In this document: positions 1-5,836 of the stretch, in pieces
How the letters are laid out: the number at the start of each line of letters is the position of its first letter
How positions within the stretch are numbered: the stretch's first letter is position 1
Assembly: GCA_017466455.1 (NCBI GenBank)
Contig: JAFTUD010000050.1
Span: 1-7,268, forward strand
DNA length: 7,268 bases
DNA from: Clostridia bacterium
Lineage (GTDB): Bacteria > Bacillota_A > Clostridia > Oscillospirales > CAG-272
Reading direction: 5' to 3'
Made by a program: the position numbers and the translations under genes
The notes under the pieces: model-generated
Database searches by the model: none
Told to the model about the DNA's origin: nothing
What the model saw: the letters and a program-made list of their open reading frames with translations, nothing else

Positions 1-48
1 GACTCCTTACCGAGTCCGTTGTTGTTTAATAAGCCACTTTTTATTATT

Positions 49-804
49 ATGCTGAATAATGACGAAAGAATAAATGAAATAAACGAAAATCTCCGATTGA
101 TTGAAAAGAAAAATGGGCTGACCTTTGGAACTGATGCCTATCTTTTATCATCATTTTTACCATCACGCTCAAAGCTGATTGGCGCGGAGCTGGGCGCCGG
201 CACGGGGGTAATCTCCCTTCTTGCTCTCAGTCGCAAAAAGTGCGCACATGTGTATGGATTTGAGGTGCAGGACGAGTTTGCCTCTCTATGTCAGAGGAAT
301 GCCGAGCTTAACGGATTTTCGGACAAGCTTACCGCCATATGCAAAAATGTCAGGGACGCAGGTCCGCTTGATACGGTGAAAGAGGTGGACTTTGTATTTT
401 CAAATCCGCCGTATATGAAAAGCGATGCAGGAAAGGCGAACGAGTGTGAGCAAAAGAATATCGCAAGGCACGAGGTGTGCGGTGATATTAACGACTTTTG
501 TGCGTGCGCCAAGCGACTTTTGAAGCACGGCGGTGACTTTTATGTTGTTTATCGCCCTGATAGAATGGCAGATTTGATTTTTGCGTTAAAGAAAAACGGC
601 TTAGAGCCTAAAAAAATGACGCTTATATACCCAAATTCAACCACTCCCCCTTGTCTTTTGCTGATTTCGGCAAAGCTTGGTGCAAAAAGCGGAATGGTGA
701 CAACCGAGCCGATTTTTATCTATAAGGACGGAACAAGCGAGTACACCGAGAGGTATGCGAAAATTTACGAGAGTTGTAGCTTTGAGTCAAGTGACATAAG
801 GTAA
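49..804 (+). CDS. yabB: tRNA1(Val) (adenine37-N6)-methyltransferase-like protein (YabB/TrmN6 family)
   Basis: This 251-residue protein is a class I SAM-dependent methyltransferase. Visible motifs are the SAM-binding loop ELGAGTG (residues 47-53) and the N6-adenine catalytic motif NPPY (119-122) in the context VFSNPPYMKS. The N-terminal stretch DERINEINENLRLI resembles the start of B. subtilis YabB, as recalled, which favours the ATG at 49. The frame is open to the window edge and a TTG at 19 is possible, but those extra residues are not family-like. No clear Shine-Dalgarno precedes either start. Family knowledge: the E. coli relative YfiC/TrmN6 methylates N6 of A37 in tRNA1(Val); the exact substrate of YabB-type proteins is less certain. 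The next gene, rsmI, begins 28 bases downstream, and the two are neighbours in Firmicutes too (yabB...yabC), so they are probably co-transcribed. Family assignment is firm; tRNA specificity is inferred. Confidence 0.88.
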   Translation: MLNNDERINEINENLRLIEKKNGLTFGTDAYLLSSFLPSRSKLIGAELGAGTGVISLLALSRKKCAHVYGFEVQDEFASLCQRNAELNGFSDKLTAICKNVRDAGPLDTVKEVDFVFSNPPYMKSDAGKANECEQKNIARHEVCGDINDFCACAKRLLKHGGDFYVVYRPDRMADLIFALKKNGLEPKKMTLIYPNSTTPPCLLLISAKLGAKSGMVTTEPIFIYKDGTSEYTERYAKIYESCSFESSDIR

Positions 805-832
805 GCCAAATAAGTTTGAATAAGGAACAAAA

Positions 833-1717
833 ATGAGCAGTATAAAATCTAAAAATGTTTCAAAAGAGGACAAAAACGCGATACAGGGTGGGGTTTTATA
901 CCTTGTTGCGACCCCTATCGGAAATTTGTCCGACATATCCGAGCGTGCGCTAAAGACCCTTCGCGAGGTTGACTTTATAGCGGCGGAGGACACGAGGAAC
1001 ACGGGCAAGCTACTTGCCTATTTTGAAATAAGCAAGCCTATGGTGAGCTACTTTGAGCATAACAAGAGGGAGCGCGGTGAGGTGATTGCTTCTCGCCTGC
1101 TTAACGGTGAGAGCTGTGCGCTTGTTACCGATGCCGGCACGCCTGCGATTAGCGACCCCGGTGAGGACCTTGTACGCCTTTGCGCCGAAAGGGACATTAC
1201 TGTTACATCGGTGCCCGGCTGTTCGGCGGTGGTAAACGCCCTTGCTCTTTCCGCGCTTGCGACGGGAAGATTTTGCTTTGAGGGCTTTTTAAGCACTAAC
1301 AAGAACGAAAGAAGCGCACGCCTAAGTGAGATTAAGGCGGACACGCGCACTACGATTTTTTACGAAGCGCCTCACAAGCTGAAAAAGACGCTTGGCGACC
1401 TGCTTGAAGCATTTGGGGACAGGAAAATCTCGCTTTGTAGGGAGCTTACAAAGCTGAATGAGGAGATAATTCGCACGACCCTCTCGGGTGCGGTTAAATA
1501 CTATGAGGAGAATGAGCCACGGGGTGAATTTGTCCTTGTTGTCGAGGGGGCAAGCAAATCCGAGGCTACAAGCAACGCATTTTGGGCGAACATGAGCGTA
1601 CAGGAGCATTTTGAGCATTATATCTCGCTTGACCTTTCCAAAATGGACGCGATAAAGGCGGTTGCTAAGGACAGAGGCGTGCCTAAAAATGAAATATATA
1701 AAATAATTAACGCATAA
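833..1717 (+). CDS. rsmI: 16S rRNA (cytidine1402-2'-O)-methyltransferase RsmI
   Basis: A 294-residue protein of the RsmI/YraL (B. subtilis YabC) family, within the usual length range. It transfers a methyl group from SAM to the 2'-OH of C1402 in 16S rRNA, near the decoding centre. It shows the tetrapyrrole-methylase-fold signatures of the family: ATPIGNLSDISERAL (motif TPIGN at residues 27-31), AAEDTRNTGKLL (about 50-61) and TDAGTPAISDPG (99-110). Its C-terminal segment, KMDAIKAVAKDRGVPKNEIY, is the small helical domain typical of RsmI. The first 20 residues before LYLVATPIG are polar and variable, as in other members. The ATG at 833 has an AAGGAA ribosome binding site (822-827) about 5 bases upstream. 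An intrinsic terminator follows 15 bases after the stop, so this gene ends the first transcription unit. Nothing is missing or odd. Confidence 0.97.
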   Translation: MSSIKSKNVSKEDKNAIQGGVLYLVATPIGNLSDISERALKTLREVDFIAAEDTRNTGKLLAYFEISKPMVSYFEHNKRERGEVIASRLLNGESCALVTDAGTPAISDPGEDLVRLCAERDITVTSVPGCSAVVNALALSALATGRFCFEGFLSTNKNERSARLSEIKADTRTTIFYEAPHKLKKTLGDLLEAFGDRKISLCRELTKLNEEIIRTTLSGAVKYYEENEPRGEFVLVVEGASKSEATSNAFWANMSVQEHFEHYISLDLSKMDAIKAVAKDRGVPKNEIYKIINA

Positions 1718-1732
1718 AATTATAAAAAATAT

Positions 1733-1762
1733 AAAAAGCCCTTGATATTGGGGCTTTTTTTT
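1733..1762 (+). terminator. Intrinsic terminator after rsmI
   Basis: A 9-bp perfect stem pairs AAAAAGCCC (1733-1741) with GGGCTTTTT (1751-1759) around a 9-base loop (1742-1750). The run of eight T residues (1755-1762) includes the 3' arm of the stem and continues past it. It lies 15 bases after the rsmI stop, where an operon end is expected. The A-run on the left arm makes the hairpin look potentially bidirectional, but there is no convergent gene here. Confidence 0.88.
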
Positions 1763-1770
1763 GTTAAAAT
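1742..1770 (+). promoter_or_regulatory. Candidate sigma-A promoter for nagA-metG
   Basis: TTGATA (1742-1747) is separated by exactly 17 bases from TAAAAT (1765-1770), each matching the consensus -35 or -10 box at five of six positions. The start point would be near 1777, giving a leader of about 85 bases before nagA. The -35 box lies in the loop of the rsmI terminator, so the two elements share DNA. A second -10-like sequence, TATTAT (1775-1780), has no suitable -35. Because rsmI ends in a strong terminator, nagA and metG need a promoter in this gap, which supports the call. AT-rich DNA makes chance matches easy. Confidence 0.5.
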
Positions 1771-1821
1771 AATGTATTATGAGGTGGTGGGGCTGTTTTT
1801 ATCTCTCTGCCCGCTTCAGAT

Positions 1822-1843
1822 GTGATATAGCGTTACTTATCAC
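1822..1843. repeat. Inverted repeat in the nagA leader, possible operator or RNA hairpin
   Basis: GTGATA (1822-1827) and TATCAC (1838-1843) are perfect inverted half-sites separated by 10 bases, so equivalent positions lie about 1.5 helical turns apart. The repeat ends 8 bases before the nagA ribosome binding site. It could be a site for a repressor responding to amino sugars or a weak hairpin next to the start. It does not obviously match the GntR-type dre sites known for B. subtilis NagR. The half-sites are short, so chance is a real possibility. Confidence 0.3.
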
Positions 1844-1851
1844 TTGACTGT

Positions 1852-1857
1852 GGAGGA
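1852..1857 (+). promoter_or_regulatory. Ribosome binding site of nagA
   Basis: GGAGGA sits 4 bases before the ATG at 1862. It decides the start, because an in-frame TTG at 1844 lies upstream of this site and would place the Shine-Dalgarno inside the coding region. Confidence 0.85.
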
Positions 1858-1861
1858 ATTT

Positions 1862-3022
1862 ATGAAAAAAGTTGCTTTTGTTGGCGGTAAGATCTTCAAC
1901 TCGGTAAGCGAGAGCTTTGTTGAGGCTACCGTGCTTTGTGAGGACGGGTTTATTTCCGGAGTTACAAGGGATAGCTTTGGCGATGATTATGAAATTATAG
2001 ACCTTGAGGGAAAATATCTTATCCCCGGTCTTGTCGATGTGCATACGCACGGAATCGGCGGATATGATTTCAACTTCGCTAAGGAAAATGAAATACAGTT
2101 TATGACTGCGAGATACGCGCGAATGGGTACGACCTCTATTATGGCTACTCTTGCCTCGGACACATTTTCGCATCTTACAAATTCGGTATTTAAGATAAAT
2201 CAGAACAGGCTCAACGCAAAAAAGGGCTGTGCGAATATAATGGGTATTCACCTTGAGGGCAGATACTTAAATCCCTTGGCTAAGGGCGCGCATGCCGAGC
2301 ATCTTTTGGCTAAGCCAAGTGCAAACGAGCTTGCGGAGTTAGCAGGCGCGATGATGCCACATCCTATACACGCATCCTTTGCTCCCGAGCTTGAGGGCGG
2401 TGATGAGTTTATCAAAAAAGCGAATGAGCTTGGCGTTACCGTTGGAATTGCGCATACGACCGCGACATACGAGCAGGCTATGCACGCGCTCGAGCTTGGC
2501 GCACGCTCATTTACTCACACATACAATGCAATGACAAAGATACATCACAGAGAGCCCGGCGCTACTGTTGCAGCGCTTACGGCGGATACAGCCTATGCCG
2601 AGCTTATTGCTGACGGATTTCATTCTCACCCTGCAATGGTAAGGCTTGCGTACAAGTCAAAGCCCTCGGATAAGCTTGTGCTTATTACTGACTCGGTAGC
2701 GGCGGCTTGCATTCCTGACGGAAGCTCCTGCAGTGTTGCGGGAACTAAGGTGACTGTAAAGAACGGCTGTGCTGTTAATGAATTCGGAGTTATTGCGGGA
2801 AGCACGCTTTCAATGTTCAAGGCATTAACGAATTTCATGAAATTTTGCGACATTCCGCTGACAGAGGCTATCAAGTATGCGACGGTAAATCCCGCAAGCA
2901 TGGTTAAGGCTGACGGAGTCGGAAGAATTGCGGTTTCATACCGTGCGGATTTTATCGCTATTAAGGATATTGAAAATCCCGAAATTGACACAGTTTATGT
3001 AAGTGCAAATAAGGTAATTTAA
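1862..3022 (+). CDS. nagA: N-acetylglucosamine-6-phosphate deacetylase
   Basis: This 386-residue cytoplasmic amidohydrolase has the usual NagA length (E. coli 382, B. subtilis about 396). It removes acetate from GlcNAc-6-P to give glucosamine-6-P, in amino-sugar use and cell-wall recycling. The sequence shows a small N-terminal beta region, then the metal motif HTHG (H61, H63) and the metal-ligand glutamate in GIHLEG (E132). Next come H198 in GIAHTT, H219 in FTHTYNAM, the substrate-contacting ADGFHSHP and the catalytic aspartate D277 in LITDS. It ends with the conserved IAGSTLSM and VNPA segments. All catalytic positions are present. One variation is HLEGRYLNP, where many NagA proteins have EGPF or EGPW. 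Its stop overlaps the metG ribosome binding site, so the two are probably translationally linked. No nagB or PTS gene is visible nearby. A related sugar-phosphate deacetylase activity cannot be excluded. Confidence 0.93.
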   Translation: MKKVAFVGGKIFNSVSESFVEATVLCEDGFISGVTRDSFGDDYEIIDLEGKYLIPGLVDVHTHGIGGYDFNFAKENEIQFMTARYARMGTTSIMATLASDTFSHLTNSVFKINQNRLNAKKGCANIMGIHLEGRYLNPLAKGAHAEHLLAKPSANELAELAGAMMPHPIHASFAPELEGGDEFIKKANELGVTVGIAHTTATYEQAMHALELGARSFTHTYNAMTKIHHREPGATVAALTADTAYAELIADGFHSHPAMVRLAYKSKPSDKLVLITDSVAAACIPDGSSCSVAGTKVTVKNGCAVNEFGVIAGSTLSMFKALTNFMKFCDIPLTEAIKYATVNPASMVKADGVGRIAVSYRADFIAIKDIENPEIDTVYVSANKVI

Positions 3023-3026
3023 GGAG
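3021..3026 (+). promoter_or_regulatory. Ribosome binding site of metG, overlapping the nagA stop
   Basis: AAGGAG begins with the last two bases of the nagA TAA stop (3020-3022) and lies 6 bases before the metG ATG at 3033. The arrangement lets ribosomes finishing nagA reload directly onto metG. Confidence 0.85.
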
Positions 3027-3032
3027 TCAGAT

Positions 3033-4955
3033 ATGAAAGAAAAGTTTTACATGACAACAGCCATTGCGTACGCATCGGCAAAGCCACACTTTGGTAACAC
3101 CTATGAAATTATTATGGCGGACGCATATGCAAGATACAAGCGACTTCGCGGATATGATGTGCGCTTTATGACCGGAACTGACGAGCACGGTCAAAAAATT
3201 CAAAACCTTGCCAAGGAAGCAGGACTTGAGCCACAGGCATATGTTGACAAGATGTCGGGTGTGATTAAGGATATTTGGGGACTTATGGGCTCAACTCACG
3301 ACCACTTTATCCGTACGACTGATGACTATCACAAAAGAGCTGTTAAGAATATTTTCAAGAAGCTTTATGACAAGGGTGACATTTACAAGGGCTCTTACAA
3401 GGGACTTTACTGCACTCCCTGCGAATCCTTCTTTACCGAAACACAGCTTGTTGACGGAAAATGCCCTGACTGCGGACGAGAGGTTACTCACGCAGAGGAG
3501 GAGGCTTACTTCTTTAAGATGAGCAGCTATGCTGACAGGCTTATGAAGCATATTGAGGAAAATCCCGACTTCATTCAGCCCGAGAGCCGAAAGAACGAGA
3601 TGGTAAACAACTTCCTAAAGCCCGGTCTTCAGGACCTTTGCGTTTCAAGAACCTCGTTTAGCTGGGGTATTCCCGTTGAGTTTGACCCGAAGCATGTAAC
3701 CTATGTATGGCTTGACGCGCTTACTAACTATATAACAGGTCTTGGCTATGACCCCGCAAACGAGGTACAGCCCGAGCTATTCCAAAAATATTGGCCTGTT
3801 GATGTGCATATTATCGGTAAGGATATTGTGCGCTTCCATATGATTTACTGGCCTATTATTCTTATGGCGCTTGACCTTCCGCTTCCCAAGAGGATTTTTG
3901 CACATCCTTGGTTTATGTTCGGCAAGGACAAGATGTCCAAGTCAAGAGGCAATGTTGTTTATGCTGATGACCTTGCAAAGAGATTTGGCGTTGACGGTGT
4001 AAGGTACTATGCTCTTTCCGAAATGCCTTACGGAACTGACGGAAGCATTACCTATGAGAGTGTGATTACAAGATACAATATGGACCTTGCAAACAACCTT
4101 GGTAACCTTGTCAGCCGTACGGTTTCAATGGCTAAGAAGTATTTTGGCGGTGTAATTCCCGCCCCTGCCGAGGAAACGGAGCTTGACCGTGATTTGAAGG
4201 CTAAGTGTGCGGAAGCATTTACAAAAATGTGCGAGCATATGGACGAGTACAGGATTGCCGATGCGGTATCGGATATTTTTGATATGCTTAGCAGAACAAA
4301 CAAGTATATTGATGAAACAACTCCTTGGGTGCTTGCAAAGAACGAGAGCGAGTTGCCACGCCTTGGAACGGTAATTTACAATCTGCTTGAGGCTATCAGA
4401 ATTGGGGCTATTATGCTCTCGCCTATCATCCCTTCAACCTGTAAGGAAATATTCAGACAAATCAACACGGACAAGACGAGCTTTGAGGACATTTCCTTTG
4501 GCTTGCTCTCTCACGGTGTAAGGGTTGCTGACGATGCCACTAACCTATTCCAAAGAATTGATGAAAAAGCATTCTTTGAGGCGCTTGAAAAGGAGCAGGA
4601 GGCTGAAAAGGCTCCCGAAAAGCCCGAGGGCTGTGCGATTATCGGTATTGACAAATTTGCTGAGATTGAGCTTCGCACTGCTCAAATAATCGCTTGCGAG
4701 AGTGTGCCTAAGGCGAAGAAGCTACTAAAGCTCCAGCTTGACCTTGGATATGAAAAGCGTCAGGTTGTATCGGGAATTGCACCGTATTACAAGCCCGATG
4801 ACCTTGTTGGCAAGAAGGTAATTGTTGTTGCGAACCTTGCGCCTGCAAAGCTTTGCGGTGTGGAGTCACAGGGTATGATTCTTGCATCAAGCGGTGACAC
4901 GGTAAGGGTTGTATTCCTTGATAGCGAAACACCTAACGGACAAAGAATCAGCTAA
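3033..4955 (+). CDS. metG: Methionyl-tRNA synthetase with C-terminal tRNA-binding domain
   Basis: This 640-residue class I aminoacyl-tRNA synthetase charges tRNA(Met) with methionine in the cytoplasm. The order of elements is standard: the HIGH-like signature PHFGN (H19-N22) and TGTDEHGQKI, followed by a zinc knuckle formed by C127, C130, C144 and C147 (CTPC ... CPDC). Then come the catalytic segment around YVWLDALTNYITGLG and the KMSKS loop (300-304), then the helical anticodon-binding domain including LANNLGNLVSR. A charged, proline-containing linker (about 520-535) leads to an EMAP-II/Trbp111-like OB-fold domain (about 537-640) that aids dimerisation and tRNA binding. The length and fused domain match the Firmicutes MetS type. 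The family is certain; the HFGN form of the ATP-binding motif is a variant also seen as HIGN in clostridial enzymes, as recalled. It follows nagA by 10 bases and is closed by a hairpin at 4966. Confidence 0.98.
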   Translation: MKEKFYMTTAIAYASAKPHFGNTYEIIMADAYARYKRLRGYDVRFMTGTDEHGQKIQNLAKEAGLEPQAYVDKMSGVIKDIWGLMGSTHDHFIRTTDDYHKRAVKNIFKKLYDKGDIYKGSYKGLYCTPCESFFTETQLVDGKCPDCGREVTHAEEEAYFFKMSSYADRLMKHIEENPDFIQPESRKNEMVNNFLKPGLQDLCVSRTSFSWGIPVEFDPKHVTYVWLDALTNYITGLGYDPANEVQPELFQKYWPVDVHIIGKDIVRFHMIYWPIILMALDLPLPKRIFAHPWFMFGKDKMSKSRGNVVYADDLAKRFGVDGVRYYALSEMPYGTDGSITYESVITRYNMDLANNLGNLVSRTVSMAKKYFGGVIPAPAEETELDRDLKAKCAEAFTKMCEHMDEYRIADAVSDIFDMLSRTNKYIDETTPWVLAKNESELPRLGTVIYNLLEAIRIGAIMLSPIIPSTCKEIFRQINTDKTSFEDISFGLLSHGVRVADDATNLFQRIDEKAFFEALEKEQEAEKAPEKPEGCAIIGIDKFAEIELRTAQIIACESVPKAKKLLKLQLDLGYEKRQVVSGIAPYYKPDDLVGKKVIVVANLAPAKLCGVESQGMILASSGDTVRVVFLDSETPNGQRIS

Positions 4956-4965
4956 CTTGAATTTT

Positions 4966-4992
4966 GGGGCTCGGCTTTTGCGAGCCCCTTTT
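4966..4992 (+). terminator. Hairpin terminator or attenuator between metG and tatD
   Basis: A perfect 8-bp stem pairs GGGGCTCG (4966-4973) with CGAGCCCC (4981-4988) around a 7-base loop, followed by TTTT (4989-4992). The T-run is short and is directly followed by the tatD Shine-Dalgarno GGGAG (4993-4997). Termination may therefore be partial, letting some transcripts continue into tatD. No convincing promoter for tatD is visible in the 52-base gap, which also suggests read-through. Confidence 0.8.
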
Positions 4993-5007
4993 GGGAGATT
5001 TTAATTT

Positions 5008-5787
5008 ATGCTATTTGATACACACGCTCACTGTGATGACAGCTGGGTGAAAAACGGATTTGGCGACACAGATGAATACATCAAGCATCAGCTTGAAAAC
5101 GGTGTTTCCTTTATTGTAAACATTGGTACAAATCTTGAAAATTCGGTGGCAAGTGTCGCTCTTTCGGAGAAATTCGAGCAAATTTACGCCTCGTGCGGTG
5201 TCCATCCGTATGATACAAGATTTTATGAGAACGAGGTTGAGATAATAGAGCCTCTTCGCGCGCTTTTGGCGCATAAGAAGGTGGTTGCGCTTGGCGAAAT
5301 CGGTCTTGACTATCACTATGAGGACTCGGATTTTGAAAAGCAAAGACGCTTTTTTGTAGCGCAAATGGAGCTTGCCCGTGAGCTTGATATTCCTGTGATT
5401 ATTCACGACAGAGATGCACACGGGGACTGTATGGATATTATTCGCGCCTTTCCCGAGGTTAAGGGGATTTTTCACTGCTTCTCCGGCTCGGCTGAGATGG
5501 CGAAGGAGCTAATTCGCCTTGGCTGGTACATTTCGTTTTCGGGTGTTGTGACCTATAAGAATGCAAGGCGTGTGGTTGAGGCGTGTGAGAGTGTGCCTAT
5601 TGACAGGCTTTTGATTGAAACGGACTCCCCTTATCTATCTCCCGTGCCACACAGGGGAGAGATGAACCACCCGAAATATGTACGGTTCACCTGTGAAAGG
5701 GTTGCCGAGCTTAAGGGCGTTTCGTTTGAGGAAATGGCTCGCATTACGCTTGAAAATGCTATGCGGGTATATAGAATTACTGTTTAA
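5008..5787 (+). CDS. tatD: TatD family metal-dependent hydrolase / DNase (YabD-like)
   Basis: This 259-residue TIM-barrel metallohydrolase is full length for the TatD/YcfH/YabD family. The metal ligands are all visible: HxH in DTHAHCD (H6, H8), the bridging glutamate E97 in LGEIGLDYH, H133 in VIIHDRD, H156 in GIFHCFSGS and D206 in LIETDSPYL. The motif PHRGEMNHP follows, as is normal for the family. E. coli TatD has Mg-dependent 3'-5' exonuclease activity; the role of YabD-type proteins is less well known, so DNase is a family-level label. Its place directly after metG is the conserved metS-yabD order of Firmicutes. GGGAG (4993-4997) lies 10 bases before the ATG, slightly far but usable. Expression probably depends on read-through of the hairpin at 4966-4992. 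Confidence 0.95.
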   Translation: MLFDTHAHCDDSWVKNGFGDTDEYIKHQLENGVSFIVNIGTNLENSVASVALSEKFEQIYASCGVHPYDTRFYENEVEIIEPLRALLAHKKVVALGEIGLDYHYEDSDFEKQRRFFVAQMELARELDIPVIIHDRDAHGDCMDIIRAFPEVKGIFHCFSGSAEMAKELIRLGWYISFSGVVTYKNARRVVEACESVPIDRLLIETDSPYLSPVPHRGEMNHPKYVRFTCERVAELKGVSFEEMARITLENAMRVYRITV

Positions 5788-5802
5788 GGCATTTTACAAA
5801 TT

Positions 5803-5836
5803 ATCACCTCATATACTGTTTTGAGGTGATTTTTTT
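5803..5836 (+). terminator. Hairpin after tatD with T-tract, overlapping the amidase ribosome binding site
   Basis: A 9-bp perfect stem pairs ATCACCTCA (5803-5811) with TGAGGTGAT (5822-5830) around a 10-base loop. It is followed by six more T residues, giving seven consecutive T (5830-5836). It has the form of an intrinsic terminator after tatD. The 3' arm contains GAGGTG, the ribosome binding site of the next gene, and the T-run reaches that gene's start codon. In a read-through transcript the same hairpin would hide the ribosome binding site. Confidence 0.7.
5823..5828 (+). promoter_or_regulatory. Ribosome binding site of the CwlD-like amidase, deciding a TTG start
   Basis: GAGGTG lies 6 bases before the TTG at 5835. 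The alternative GTG at 5826 falls inside this site and has no Shine-Dalgarno of its own, so TTG is the better start. Confidence 0.75.

Noticed and set aside
1..48. GACTC (1-5) and GAGTC (12-16) can pair, followed by GTTGTTGTTT, resembling a terminator at the left edge; the reading frame of the first gene is also open here with a TTG at 19.
   Set aside because: The stem is only 5 bp, is cut by the window edge and lacks a true T-run. The extra residues encoded from 19 do not resemble the start of YabB-type proteins.
1779..1847. Small frames upstream of nagA: a 22-codon frame from ATG 1779 and a 17-codon frame from ATG 1772.
   Set aside because: Neither has a ribosome binding site, and the composition (MRWWGCFYL...) does not suggest a conserved leader peptide.
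1718..1861. Possible T-box or SAM riboswitch controlling the metG unit.
   Set aside because: The gap is too short for a T-box, lacks a TGGNACCGCG-like element and contains no terminator downstream of the candidate start. The 10 bases directly before metG leave no space either.
1799..2251. A 150-codon open frame on the - strand opposite the nagA start region.
   Set aside because: It lies almost wholly antisense to a well-supported gene, has no recognisable motif and no evident promoter or ribosome binding site.
5011..5475. A 154-codon open frame on the - strand inside tatD.
   Set aside because: Fully antisense to tatD, which carries all its catalytic residues; the antisense product has no recognisable domain.
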